64,000 nucleotides of DNA from an uncultured Bacteroidales bacterium (GCA_900317055.1 ONFF01000005.1:248001-312000), one strand, 5' to 3'. Shown: positions 52,903 to 61,449, numbered from the stretch's first letter. The notes: a model not told the origin generated them from the letters alone. Made by a program: numbers and translations.

Positions 52903-53234
52903 TTTCCCAACAACCTTTCCATTTTCAAATAATTCATCACAACGCTCTTGAATGAGGCCACTTCCCTCATATCATCAGCGCTAAGGTCATCAGCGCGGAA
53001 AGCGCAGACCAGCATATTGCGGACTGCCATTTCGTCTTCCTCGAAGAGAAGCGCCAATTCGCAGCCGAACAAATCCGCAGCTTTTTGCAGCACTTCCAAA
53101 GGCGTTTCGCGCTCGCCTGCCTCATAGTTGGCGTAAGCCGAGCGTCCAACACCAAGATATTCAGCCATTTTCTCTTGCGTATAGCCGTTGGCCTCACGCA
53201 AGGCTTTCAGGTTTCTGCCTGTGATTGTGTTCAT
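52899..53234 (-). CDS. XRE family transcriptional regulator
   Basis: The 111-residue protein begins with a Cro/C1 HTH (RNLKALREANGYTQEKMAEY, LGVGRSAYANYEAGERETPL) and ends in a short helical region. It is the first gene of the XRE-ImmA-PIN operon, overlapping the next by ATGA. The promoter region contains a perfect 10-bp inverted repeat (53261-53306) that overlaps its -7 element (53273-53265), which would suit autorepression. Confidence 0.88.
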   Translation of the reverse strand: MNTITGRNLKALREANGYTQEKMAEYLGVGRSAYANYEAGERETPLEVLQKAADLFGCELALLFEEDEMAVRNMLVCAFRADDLSADDMREVASFKSVVMNYLKMERLLGK

Positions 53235-53260
53235 TTCGACCCTTTTTTAATACTTTTTTA

Positions 53261-53306
53261 CGTGGCAAAAATACAAAATATTTCGATAATTATACATTTT
53301 GCCACG
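53261..53306. promoter_or_regulatory. Putative XRE operator and divergent promoters
   Basis: CGTGGCAAAA (53261-53270) and TTTTGCCACG (53297-53306) are a perfect inverted pair with 26 bases between. The left arm overlaps a minus-strand TATTTTTGC (53273-53265) for the XRE operon. A plus-strand TATTTTTGC follows at 53316-53324. Inference: the XRE protein binds both arms. Confidence 0.6.
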
Positions 53307-53407
53307 GAATTTGTGTATTTTTGCAGAACAAAAAACAATATAAAATGAACACCGACAAACTTGCACTACATCAATTGACAATGACAAAGAACCTTCCAGG
53401 AGCAAAT

Positions 53408-53440
53408 AAACCGCTCTGGACTTCAAGTCCAGAGCGGTTT
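53408..53440. repeat. Perfect 16-bp-arm palindrome (CTGGACTTCAAGTCCAG core)
   Basis: AAACCGCTCTGGACTT and its exact complement flank a single C. It belongs in style with the GGATTTGAAATCC palindrome near pnp. On the minus strand it lies just after the methylase tail remnant and may act as a terminator. The rest of 53307-53445 shows only a short open frame (ATG at 53345) without recognisable family. Confidence 0.75.
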
Positions 53441-53445
53441 AGTTT

Positions 53446-53550
53446 TCATACACCATCAACGCTGATTTTGTATAATTTATTTAATTGCTCAATCACTGCA
53501 ATTTCTTCATCAGTAAGCCCGTAAAGTTGATATACAAGACTGCCGATTTC
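53446..53550 (-). pseudogene. In-frame remnant of a second methylase C-terminus
   Basis: Directly after the methylase stop (TAA TAA ... TAG) the same frame opens again and reads EIGSLVYQLYGLTDEEIAVI, then EQLNKLYKISVDGV, then stop. LVYQLYGLTDEEIAVIE is the typical end of Eco57I/TaqI-type methylases. The intact methylase already has its own equivalent end (KIDRYIGKKYELSNVEIEYI), so two tails stand in tandem. Inference: recombination replaced the specificity region and left the old tail behind. Confidence 0.75.
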
Positions 53551-53565
53551 CTAATGAGGACATTA

Positions 53566-56481
53566 TTACTCGTCTGAATTCCTATAGCGTATATCATAAT
53601 TGATAATATACTCTATTTCGACATTGCTTAACTCATATTTCTTTCCAATATACCTGTCTATTTTGTCAATCAATGCTTTCGATTTCCGGGCATAAAAACA
53701 CTTTAAACCCGATGACATTACTTTACTTTTATTATTCAAGTCACTCAAATAGGATTCATATAGTTTCTTAATGTCTTCTATTTCTTTGTCTGTGTAGGAT
53801 TCATAGGGAATGGGGAACATCGCCAACTCGGATGTTCTTAAGTTATGCCAATCAGAATGAATCAACCAAAACCAGTAAAAAAGAGTACTTGACAGGCTTG
53901 CACCAACAAGATCAACATACTTTTGGGGAACGATTATATTACCTTCAGCAGCAGAATATGTAGGCTCTTTAAGAATAACTTTATAATATCTACCACCAGC
54001 TTTTCTATAATAGACGCAAGCTCCTTTATCTACATACAAGCTACCTAATTCAGTTTTTATTTTTGATAGTTTTGACAAAATATCCTTTTCGATTTTATCT
54101 CCAATCTTTGGTATTCTTCCATTACGAACGTAATCCAACGTATTGATAAATTTTAGATTATCGAGTAACACCCATAATGATTCGTCTGAATAACGTTTAT
54201 TGATAGGTGTTGACATCAAATTAATGCATTTTGTTCCTGTTTTTCTAAATCTTATTATTGAGACTTGCTGTTCTGCACTTTCAAATATTCGTTTAGGACG
54301 ATCTCCATAAGAGCTTATGTACACATCATCACAACTATCAATCAGCAACCTATGAAGTCCAGACATTGCATCTGATGCAGTAACACTAAGAGGCACGATG
54401 AATATAGAGACTCCACCGAATTTTATTGATCTATACCCTAAATCTATGAAGATGCTGAAAGTATCAGTGGAACCTTTTTGAACACCCTTAATGGTCTTTG
54501 CAGATTCATATATTTTTTTGAAAGCTGTCTTTTCTTCGTTTGTTGTTTTTGCTCCATACGGCGGATTCCCTATCACAATATCAAAACCACCTTTGGAAAA
54601 CACATCATAGAACCAAGTATGCCAAAGGAAAAACTGGTCATTGCCCGAAAGGTCTAGGTCACCGAAGTCAACGTTGATATGCTGCTCTAGGAGTTGTTGC
54701 TTCACATTTTCGATAATGCGAATACGAAGGGATTGCTTTTCTTTGTGGTCGGTGCAGTCGAAGTATTGAACAAGCATGTCGCGAAGTTCTTTGCGATATA
54801 CGTCAATCATGTCGTCGAAGAAGGTAAGCATCCCTGTGTCATCCGCTTTCTTTTCCGTCATCGTGGAAAGGTCAACACCTTTGTACTGTTCCAAAAGCGA
54901 ATTGCCTTGCATAATCTTGAAATCAAGGTTGGGCAGTGCCTGTGGCGTTTCCTCATCAACAATGAGTGAAAGCCAAAAGCGCAAACGGGCAATGTCAACG
55001 GCACCTCGCTCGATGTCAACGCCATAGACATTCTGTTGGATGATATGCTTCTTGATTTCTGCCGCTTGGTGTTGGCTGATACCTTCCAAGGCTGTACGGC
55101 AGAGGAACAACTCTTTCAGCAAGCCCATCGGGAAGGCTCCCGAACCAATGGCGGGGTCGCATATCTTGACATCCTTCAATAATTGGTCGGTGTTCTCTGG
55201 CAAATGCTCCTGAACTTGGTGTGTGGTCACAAATTGGCGAATGGCCTCTTTTGTCGTCTCGTCCTTAATACCTGTCTGCAAATAGGCAATGAGACTTTCG
55301 CGGCACATATAACTGACAATCTCCTTGGGCGTATAAAAAGCGCCTTTGTCCTTATTGTCCTCAAGCAGGTTTTCGAAGATACGGCCCAGCATTTCGGGGT
55401 CAACGCCAACTTCTGCGTCATCAGGGTCGTTCTCGTCAATGGTGAAGTTGTAGGAGGCAAAGAAATCGAGCAACGATTTCATGTATTTTTCGGGCAATGG
55501 AAAGTCTGTGCCATCTGCGGCTTCTTGTTCAAACAAACCGCCATTCAGATAGGGAGTGCGATACTGCGGCAACTTCTTTTCGTTTTCTGAATTTAAGTCA
55601 TTGAAAAGTGGTTCAAGCACTTTGTCGATAAAATGATCTTTGTCATCACAAAGGGCAAAGAGGTTTTGAATAAACTCTGAATCACCGCTTCCCCATTCGT
55701 CATGGATGCCGACACCCAGCCAACCTTTCTTTTGCAGGAACTGGAGGAACACGAGTCGGCCCATTAGTTTCTTCACATAGTCGCGAATCGCTTTTTCAGG
55801 ATTCGGAAAGCGCGAGAATTGTTGCATAATGTGCTGACAAGGCTTGCCTTCAAGACGTTCTTCCCACTTGTTGGCAACCTTCACCATGCGCTTGCCAGTA
55901 ATGTAGAAAATAATGTCTTCATACTGTTTCTTGTAACCATCGAAGAACATGTCACTTACAGCATCAACGGAAAATGCTTTGGTCAAATCCTTTAATGAAA
56001 GTCCACTGTCACGCAATCTCTCAAATTGCTGGATGGCCGTGCGACTGCGGTGACCTTCACCCAACAGATAGGTGAACCGTCGAGCATCGGTGGTCTCCTT
56101 CTGAAAACTACCATCCTCAGCAAACTTCCACGCTTCGCTAACGTATGAAAAGCGCAGCACACTTTCGCTTTTGCGATAGCAGAACATGAAAGCACCTGCA
56201 TTGCCATTATTGCGCCATGTAGTGAGCAGCATGTCGCGTATGCCACGACGGTTGCGCTCAATGTCAACGCTGTCGGCCAGTTCCACCTCATAGACGGCAA
56301 TGGTTTGCTCGTCGCTGAGTGTTATGGTGCCCAACCATAAGGCTTGTTTGGCAAACGCACTGCTTGTTGCGACAATTGAAGGCGTGCTCCAAAACTTGAT
56401 TTTGCTGCCGAAGATGTCGCGCAATAGTAGTTGCCAGTTCTGGCGGTTGTATCTCGATTCGATGATTTCTTTATAGTTCAT
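53566..56481 (-). CDS. Eco57I-type DNA adenine methylase with C-terminal specificity region
   Basis: The 971-residue protein has an N-terminal region of unknown fold (about 1-230), then a helical region and the motif-X-like GAFYTPKEIVSYM (380). SAM motif I is DPAIGSGAFPMGLL (442), and the catalytic motif IV is IVIGNPPYGAKTT (639), as in N6-adenine methylases of the Eco57I family. A TaqI-like target-recognition region fills the last 300 residues. It overlaps nothing but starts 9 bases after the PLD-SNF2 helicase gene, forming a two-gene operon. Together they look like a restriction-type or DISARM-like system. A tail remnant follows in frame, suggesting specificity exchange. Confidence 0.87.
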   Translation of the reverse strand: MNYKEIIESRYNRQNWQLLLRDIFGSKIKFWSTPSIVATSSAFAKQALWLGTITLSDEQTIAVYEVELADSVDIERNRRGIRDMLLTTWRNNGNAGAFMFCYRKSESVLRFSYVSEAWKFAEDGSFQKETTDARRFTYLLGEGHRSRTAIQQFERLRDSGLSLKDLTKAFSVDAVSDMFFDGYKKQYEDIIFYITGKRMVKVANKWEERLEGKPCQHIMQQFSRFPNPEKAIRDYVKKLMGRLVFLQFLQKKGWLGVGIHDEWGSGDSEFIQNLFALCDDKDHFIDKVLEPLFNDLNSENEKKLPQYRTPYLNGGLFEQEAADGTDFPLPEKYMKSLLDFFASYNFTIDENDPDDAEVGVDPEMLGRIFENLLEDNKDKGAFYTPKEIVSYMCRESLIAYLQTGIKDETTKEAIRQFVTTHQVQEHLPENTDQLLKDVKICDPAIGSGAFPMGLLKELFLCRTALEGISQHQAAEIKKHIIQQNVYGVDIERGAVDIARLRFWLSLIVDEETPQALPNLDFKIMQGNSLLEQYKGVDLSTMTEKKADDTGMLTFFDDMIDVYRKELRDMLVQYFDCTDHKEKQSLRIRIIENVKQQLLEQHINVDFGDLDLSGNDQFFLWHTWFYDVFSKGGFDIVIGNPPYGAKTTNEEKTAFKKIYESAKTIKGVQKGSTDTFSIFIDLGYRSIKFGGVSIFIVPLSVTASDAMSGLHRLLIDSCDDVYISSYGDRPKRIFESAEQQVSIIRFRKTGTKCINLMSTPINKRYSDESLWVLLDNLKFINTLDYVRNGRIPKIGDKIEKDILSKLSKIKTELGSLYVDKGACVYYRKAGGRYYKVILKEPTYSAAEGNIIVPQKYVDLVGASLSSTLFYWFWLIHSDWHNLRTSELAMFPIPYESYTDKEIEDIKKLYESYLSDLNNKSKVMSSGLKCFYARKSKALIDKIDRYIGKKYELSNVEIEYIINYDIRYRNSDE

Positions 56482-56490
56482 GGGGCTTGA

Positions 56491-59400
56491 TTATTTGGCA
56501 AAACTTTCTGACAAAATGATGGTTGCGTCGGATTCTTCCTCAGCGTGTTGGGTGTCGCGATAATAGGCGTTATAGTGGTTGGCCATCTCAAGCACCTGCT
56601 TCAAGGCTTCGTCAAAGCCCATTTTGGCCTTGCTGCCGCCTTGCCGTTGGAGGTCTTTCTGAATGCGTTGCAGTCGCTTGGCGATGTATGTGATAGTGCC
56701 TCGTTCTGCCAATTCCTTCAACTGTATTATCTTCAAGCGCGTATCGCCATCTTCTATATGAGGCAGCATGCTATTCAGTAAACTGACAGCGGTAGTTACC
56801 TGAGCGCCCAAATTGCTACGTTGGTTTTGGTTTGATTCTTCCTCATGTATTTCTTCTTCTTTCGATACTCGAAACTGTTTCACTGCCTTCTCCACGTGGT
56901 CGTGATGTTGCGCTATTCTTTCAACAGGTTGCTCTTCTGGTTGCGCCTTGAAATAGTGGAGCGCATCCAACACCGACAATTCCCGTGTCTGTTCGTCGTT
57001 AACCAAATAGAACAACTTTCGGAAGTTGGTTTTAAGGAATACTAAGGTGTCGCCGGAGAGGGTCACACCTTCCACCTCACGTGGTTCACGCCCCGTCCGG
57101 CTGCGCAGCGACAACCGCTCAATGCGTTTGTATTCCTTACGGTTCTGCTGATAAAGGCATCGCAGTTCCTCATAGAAAGGAAGCTCCATGTTGCGGTCTT
57201 CCTGTTCACGCTTGATGCCCTCTGAGAAGAGCTTGTCAAGGTCGCGGTCGATGATTTCTTCAGAGGAATAGATCTGGTTGTCCTCACCAAAAGTAGTGTG
57301 GAAAGTCTGTATCTTACTCAGCGCGATTTGGTTCAGCTTGATTTCCTTGTTACCTTGGCGCGAGGGATAGAACACATAGTTGTAAATGGTGTTCGATGTG
57401 GAGCCGATACGGTTCACTCGACCAATGCGTTGCATTAGGCGCGTTGCATTCCAAGGCGTATCGTAATTGATGATGATGTTCGAACGGTGCAGGTTCACGC
57501 CTTCAGCCAACACGTCGGAGGTTAAGATGATGTTGTAGTCGTCTTTTCGCAGTTTCCAGTTGGCATCGAAGTTCTCGCGAATGGTCTTGAACAGTTGGCT
57601 TCGGTTCTTGGCCGAAATCACCAGAACATCCTTTCGGTTGATACGCCTTGACAGATATTCAATGGTGTCAACAGCTTCGGAAAACACCACTATCTTCCCT
57701 TCGGGGTTACGGTCTTTTTTGAATAGTTCGTGCTTCAACAGGTCTTCAAACTTCGCAAACTTTGAATCGTCGTCATCGTCAATGCACTCCCATTCCAACC
57801 ACATTTCATCCAACAGTTCTTGGTCTTTGCGGAGCATATCAATGTATTCAGGCTTGAAATCGTCACGCATAAACACAGCATTCTTTGGGTTGTCCTCAGC
57901 TTTCTCGTTCAGTTTTTCTTCTATTTCATCATCCGTGTAGCCTAGCTCATAGAGCTTGTTGATGTCCATGTCGGGAGCGATGAAGATTCTGTCGTTCTCC
58001 CACATTTTAATCATGTTTTCATTGGCTTGACGGAAGTTCTCTACCGAAATCTTGAAAGCATAGAAACTGCTCTCCAATCGTTTTACCAAGCCATTCTTTC
58101 GGATGCCAGCCAAGCTGCGGCTGATGAGTTCTGCGTTATCGTAAAGACCGTTTGATTTTTCTGGTTTCAAGTAAGCGATGGCTTGATAGCGAGCGTAGTT
58201 CAACTGCTTGTCGAGCGTCATCATTGCTTTCTCAAAAAGGTCAGCCAAACGGTCGTTCAATTCATATTCCTTTTTGATGGGCTTTGCCACTTTCGGGAAA
58301 CCGTGAATATCTTTGTTGTAACGCGTGATACTTTCAATGTCTGTTCGTGTGCGTCTTACTGTCAAAGGCTTAATGACACGGTCACGTACTCGTTCAGCAA
58401 GTTTCTTGAATTGCTTCAAATCAAAGTCCTCCAGCTTTCGCATCTTTTTGAATTCCTGAATAAGAGGCGAGAAAAAAGCCGTTAGGTTGGGCACACCGTC
58501 AATAGTGCATTGACGCGGGTCTTGGAACATCAGGATTTGATAATAAAGGTCAGCGGGTGTGTTGTTCATTGGTGTGGCTGAAATCAACATCACCTTTTTC
58601 TTATATCCAGGGATATTTCCAGTCTCAACGCGAGGCATCTTACAGATTTCCTGCAACTGTTGGAAGGCTCCTGTGGTATGGTTACGGAACTTGTGAGCCT
58701 CATCCACCAACACCAAATCATACTCGTCGGCATTCCAATAATTGTAATTGTCATCATCAAGAATCTTTGACAGACTACCATTACTCACAAACTGAGTATA
58801 TTTGTCAATACCGAAATCCTTGAAGGTAGTCTTCCAGTTCTGCTCCACCGCAGGTGGATAGACCACGAGAATCTTAGTATTGTCGCGTCCGTTCTCAATG
58901 AGGAATTTCTTGGCAATCATCGTGGCGATCACCGTTTTGCCAAGACCAACCACATCAGCAAGGAAGAAACCATCATAACGAATCAGCTTCTGATAGCCTT
59001 CAATAACAGCATCCATCTGATATTCAAACTTCTCGTAACCTTCGGGCATATCAAAGGGATCGTCTTGGTCGATGGCCAGTACACGGTCTGAGAAGTATTC
59101 CATGAGCATCTTAATGTAAAGCTCGTATGGCGTGACATCACCTTTCAAATAGGTCTTGTCAAGCGTAGCCCTATAGTCCTCAGCATTGATAGGTACACCT
59201 TTGGCTTCTTCCCAAAGCAATTCAAATTCATGTTTGGCAAAGGCCACATCATCATATTGGGTCAGTTTGACATTGAACTCGTATTGCTTGTCGTCACCTA
59301 TTCCCAAGCCATTGCCGCTCAGATTACTGCTTCCTGTAATGGCAGCTCCAAAAGTATGCTGGTTGAAGTTGTCAGGATAGAGGATATAGAATTTGGCATG

Positions 59401-59811
59401 AATCTTCTTTGAGGGATGGGCGCGGAGTTCAAGTTTCCCGTCTAACATATCTTGCACCATCTGAAGCATACCGTCCTCCACTTGTTTGGTGTAGTTCGAC
59501 TGTTCAATATCTTGCTTCAGCAACCTTAGACACTCTTCCTTCACCTCTTCTTCGGCACCAAAAAACAGCTCGCCTCTTTGATGGGCGTGTACAATATATT
59601 TATCCACATCAATACCGATTAGGATTCTTACTTTATTGATATTATCCAAGAAAGGACGAAGGGTAAAGTAGCCCGAGGCTCGCAAGAAGCCAACCACGGC
59701 GTCGAGGTTTTTCACTTGAGGGTTGTTTTCAAGAATGCCCTCAAACTCTTTCATCAAAGTGTTCCCATCCCTGTTAGTGAAGAAATGGGAAGATACTGGT
59801 ATCTCTACCAT
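56491..59811 (-). CDS. PLD-nuclease-SNF2 helicase fusion protein
   Basis: The 1106-residue protein starts with a phospholipase-D-like nuclease domain: KKIHAKFYILYPD (His138, Lys140) and the GSSNLSGNGLGI loop (160). An SF2/SNF2 helicase follows with motif I ADVVGLGKTV (285), DEAH (370), LISATPMNN, and motifs V/VI in SDVLAEGVNLHRSNIIINYD and LMQRIGRVNRIG. The last 250 residues are helical and acidic. DNA translocase plus nuclease in one chain fits the restriction part of a defence system. Its only HKD-type motif has a shifted Asp, so catalysis may need a dimer. A structured leader lies upstream. Confidence 0.87.
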   Translation of the reverse strand: MVEIPVSSHFFTNRDGNTLMKEFEGILENNPQVKNLDAVVGFLRASGYFTLRPFLDNINKVRILIGIDVDKYIVHAHQRGELFFGAEEEVKEECLRLLKQDIEQSNYTKQVEDGMLQMVQDMLDGKLELRAHPSKKIHAKFYILYPDNFNQHTFGAAITGSSNLSGNGLGIGDDKQYEFNVKLTQYDDVAFAKHEFELLWEEAKGVPINAEDYRATLDKTYLKGDVTPYELYIKMLMEYFSDRVLAIDQDDPFDMPEGYEKFEYQMDAVIEGYQKLIRYDGFFLADVVGLGKTVIATMIAKKFLIENGRDNTKILVVYPPAVEQNWKTTFKDFGIDKYTQFVSNGSLSKILDDDNYNYWNADEYDLVLVDEAHKFRNHTTGAFQQLQEICKMPRVETGNIPGYKKKVMLISATPMNNTPADLYYQILMFQDPRQCTIDGVPNLTAFFSPLIQEFKKMRKLEDFDLKQFKKLAERVRDRVIKPLTVRRTRTDIESITRYNKDIHGFPKVAKPIKKEYELNDRLADLFEKAMMTLDKQLNYARYQAIAYLKPEKSNGLYDNAELISRSLAGIRKNGLVKRLESSFYAFKISVENFRQANENMIKMWENDRIFIAPDMDINKLYELGYTDDEIEEKLNEKAEDNPKNAVFMRDDFKPEYIDMLRKDQELLDEMWLEWECIDDDDDSKFAKFEDLLKHELFKKDRNPEGKIVVFSEAVDTIEYLSRRINRKDVLVISAKNRSQLFKTIRENFDANWKLRKDDYNIILTSDVLAEGVNLHRSNIIINYDTPWNATRLMQRIGRVNRIGSTSNTIYNYVFYPSRQGNKEIKLNQIALSKIQTFHTTFGEDNQIYSSEEIIDRDLDKLFSEGIKREQEDRNMELPFYEELRCLYQQNRKEYKRIERLSLRSRTGREPREVEGVTLSGDTLVFLKTNFRKLFYLVNDEQTRELSVLDALHYFKAQPEEQPVERIAQHHDHVEKAVKQFRVSKEEEIHEEESNQNQRSNLGAQVTTAVSLLNSMLPHIEDGDTRLKIIQLKELAERGTITYIAKRLQRIQKDLQRQGGSKAKMGFDEALKQVLEMANHYNAYYRDTQHAEEESDATIILSESFAK

Positions 59812-60052
59812 ACGCTATAGTTTTGCAGCGCAAGGACTATCTGTTCGGAGGGGATGGGCTCAAACAAAGAACCTCAGGACACGAAAAAGCGCAGATTGGC
59901 GCTCATCAATGTCCTAAGGTCCTTGCAAAACCCATTTGTAAAGATAAGTCCAGTCTACGCTATAGCGTAGACGTTGGCACTTATTCGTTTTACAAATGTC
60001 TATTGAAATTGCAAGGTTCTAGGACATTCCGAATATAGCACTAACGCTATGT
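59812..60052 (-). promoter_or_regulatory. Structured leader with nested, mutually exclusive inverted repeats
   Basis: Hairpin I pairs CCTCAGGACA (59872-59881) with TGTCCTAAGG (59910-59919) and encloses AGCGC/GCGCT. Hairpin II spans 59910-60026 with arms TGTCCTA/TAGGACA, CCTTGCAA/TTGCAAGG and ATTTGTAAA/TTTACAAAT, and a 20-base perfect palindrome at 59953-59972. Both hairpins use the arm at 59910. GCAAGGAC at 59830 can also pair with GTCCTTGC at 59919. CTATAGCGTA overlapping the helicase start (59820-59811) is complementary to part of the central palindrome. Inference: an RNA switch or attenuator on the helicase-methylase operon. Confidence 0.6.
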
Positions 60053-60094
60053 TATTTCCAATAAAACGCACCGCTGTTTAGGCGATACACGAGG

Positions 60095-60103
60095 GCAAAA
60101 ATA
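60095..60103 (-). promoter_or_regulatory. Promoter -7 element of helicase-methylase operon
   Basis: TATTTTTGC on the minus strand matches the -7 consensus. Transcription from about 60088 would give a leader of roughly 275 bases before the helicase ATG at 59811, covering the nested hairpins. Confidence 0.5.
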
Positions 60104-60159
60104 CAAAAACTTGGAGAATAAAAGGAAAAAAGAGAAAAAAGTAAGATTTCAATCAAAAA

Positions 60160-60385
60160 GAGAGCAATAATACCCCAACAAGCACCACCCACCGCCGTCT
60201 GCGGGACGCAGACGATGACAATGCGCCAAGCCAAGTCCCGAAGGGACGCCCATACCACACCCCGATACGAAGTTTCGGGTTTTCCTATTGAGATGGGCGG
60301 ATTCCTGTATGCCGCAGCCATAGATGCCCGCCATCGCACAGGCAAGCGTCGGCATGACATGGCTGCTGAGTTCCAATAAAAATAT
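60160..60385. repeat. Dispersed palindrome-rich repeat
   Basis: Several hairpins follow each other: CGTCTGCG/CGCAGACG (about 60198-60216), GTCCC/GGGAC, CCCGA/TTCGGG and GCAGCCAT/ATGGCTGC. I recognise this mixture (GGGCGTCCCTTCGGGACTTG and TCTGCGTCCCGCAGACGG) as an intergenic repeat that recurs in Bacteroidales genomes. Frames inside it are not real genes. Confidence 0.55.
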
Positions 60386-60469
60386 GTACTTTTGCACATC
60401 GGTTGGCTCGCCTTTGGCAGGGAACAGCCACCTATCAGGCAGGGAGCAAGTCCTATAATTCTTCGTTAG

Positions 60470-60502
60470 TTGTTCGATAGTTCTCCGATAGTTGTTCGAT
60501 AA
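60470..60502. repeat. Three 11-bp tandem repeats (TTGTTCGATAG)
   Basis: TTGTTCGATAG, TTCTCCGATAG and TTGTTCGATAA follow in tandem, and the motif partly recurs inverted at 60533-60552 (AAAACTATCGAATATCGTTC). They lie about 130-160 bases before the start of the gene at 60629. The spacer 60053-60628 holds no gene. Confidence 0.6.
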
Positions 60503-60628
60503 ATTATCGGAATAATATCAAAGCTGTAGCGAAAAACTATCGAATATCGTTCGACTCTGCTACCTGCTTGGTATGAAGCAAATACGAGACAAGACGCCCA
60601 TAGTAAACACTTAAATGAGAATGAAACC

Positions 60629-61348
60629 ATGGTAAAAATGAAACCCATAGCCGGCATGCAGATCATAGGCAAGATTCCTACACTTGGCGTAACCAATTAC
60701 ATCAGAAACGGCTCGGTCGTCACGCGCAAATCCAATTCAGATGGCAGGCGCAGCAACTCCCGCAAGCAGTTCATCCAGCGACAACGCATGCGTCACGCCA
60801 TGGCGTTGTGGAAGGAACTGGCACATTGTCAACCCATGTTCACCGAGGGAAAGACGCACTACCTCGGCTTTATCTCCTTAGCCAACCGGATGCCTGCTGT
60901 GTTCATACCCAAACGCGGCCCTCTGAGCGGTGCCACACTGCTGATGCCCGACATCCCAGTGAGCGGTGGTACACTGCAGCCCATCCAACAACAGTTAGGA
61001 GAAGTGGATGGTACTCCAGCGCTCATCACCAACCTCAAAGCCAACAACCAAAGACCTTTTGAGCGGTTTTTGCTGTATACCGCCGAACAACACTATGCTT
61101 ATAACGATTGCCCCGGGGTGGGTTTTCAGGTACGCGAAGTGAAGTACAACGAGTTTACCGAGATGGAAGGTTGCCTGGCTTTGGTGGACAATGTATTTGA
61201 TGACGAGATGAAAGGTTGGGCGTTAGTGCGCATCATCGGACAGCAATGCTCGTCACAAGGCATCGTCACCCGTTGCACCTACTACGAGCAATTCACCACA
61301 GAAGAAGCCCTTCAAAATGCAGCCAAAAGCTATGGCGGGCTGAAATGA
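60629..61348 (+). CDS. Hypothetical protein, possibly DUF6266-like
   Basis: The 239-residue protein starts MVKMKPIAGMQIIGKIPTLG and has a strongly basic early segment (SNSDGRRSNSRKQFIQRQRM). It then becomes beta-rich, with KTHYLGFISLANRMPAVFIP and GWALVRIIGQQCSSQGIVTR. There is no signal peptide or membrane segment. The pattern of a conserved short start followed by RKQFIQRQRM resembles DUF6266 proteins of Bacteroidetes, whose function is unknown; this is a weak recollection. It stands alone between repeat-rich spacers and ends at a terminator (61417). Confidence 0.6.
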   Translation: MVKMKPIAGMQIIGKIPTLGVTNYIRNGSVVTRKSNSDGRRSNSRKQFIQRQRMRHAMALWKELAHCQPMFTEGKTHYLGFISLANRMPAVFIPKRGPLSGATLLMPDIPVSGGTLQPIQQQLGEVDGTPALITNLKANNQRPFERFLLYTAEQHYAYNDCPGVGFQVREVKYNEFTEMEGCLALVDNVFDDEMKGWALVRIIGQQCSSQGIVTRCTYYEQFTTEEALQNAAKSYGGLK

Positions 61349-61416
61349 CAGTTGGAAATCGAAAGTGGGCAAAACGACTGTCAATAAAAGCAAAACCATT
61401 AGGGTTTATATTCACA

Positions 61417-61449
61417 AAAGCCTCTCAAAAGTTTTTGAAGGGCTTTTTT
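61417..61449 (+). terminator. Terminator after hypothetical gene
   Basis: AAAGCC...CTCAAAA pairs with TTTTGA...GGCTTT, followed by a T-run. It resembles the rpoD terminator at 51260. Confidence 0.8.

Noticed and set aside
59812-60052. Retron or CRISPR-type ncRNA for the defence operon
   Set aside because: No reverse transcriptase or Cas gene is near; inverted repeats alone do not support it. A regulatory leader is the simpler reading.
60052-60399. Two overlapping minus-strand frames upstream of the helicase
   Set aside because: They are read from dispersed repeat hairpins and would lie across the predicted promoter; the proline/glycine/cysteine mixture is not protein-like.
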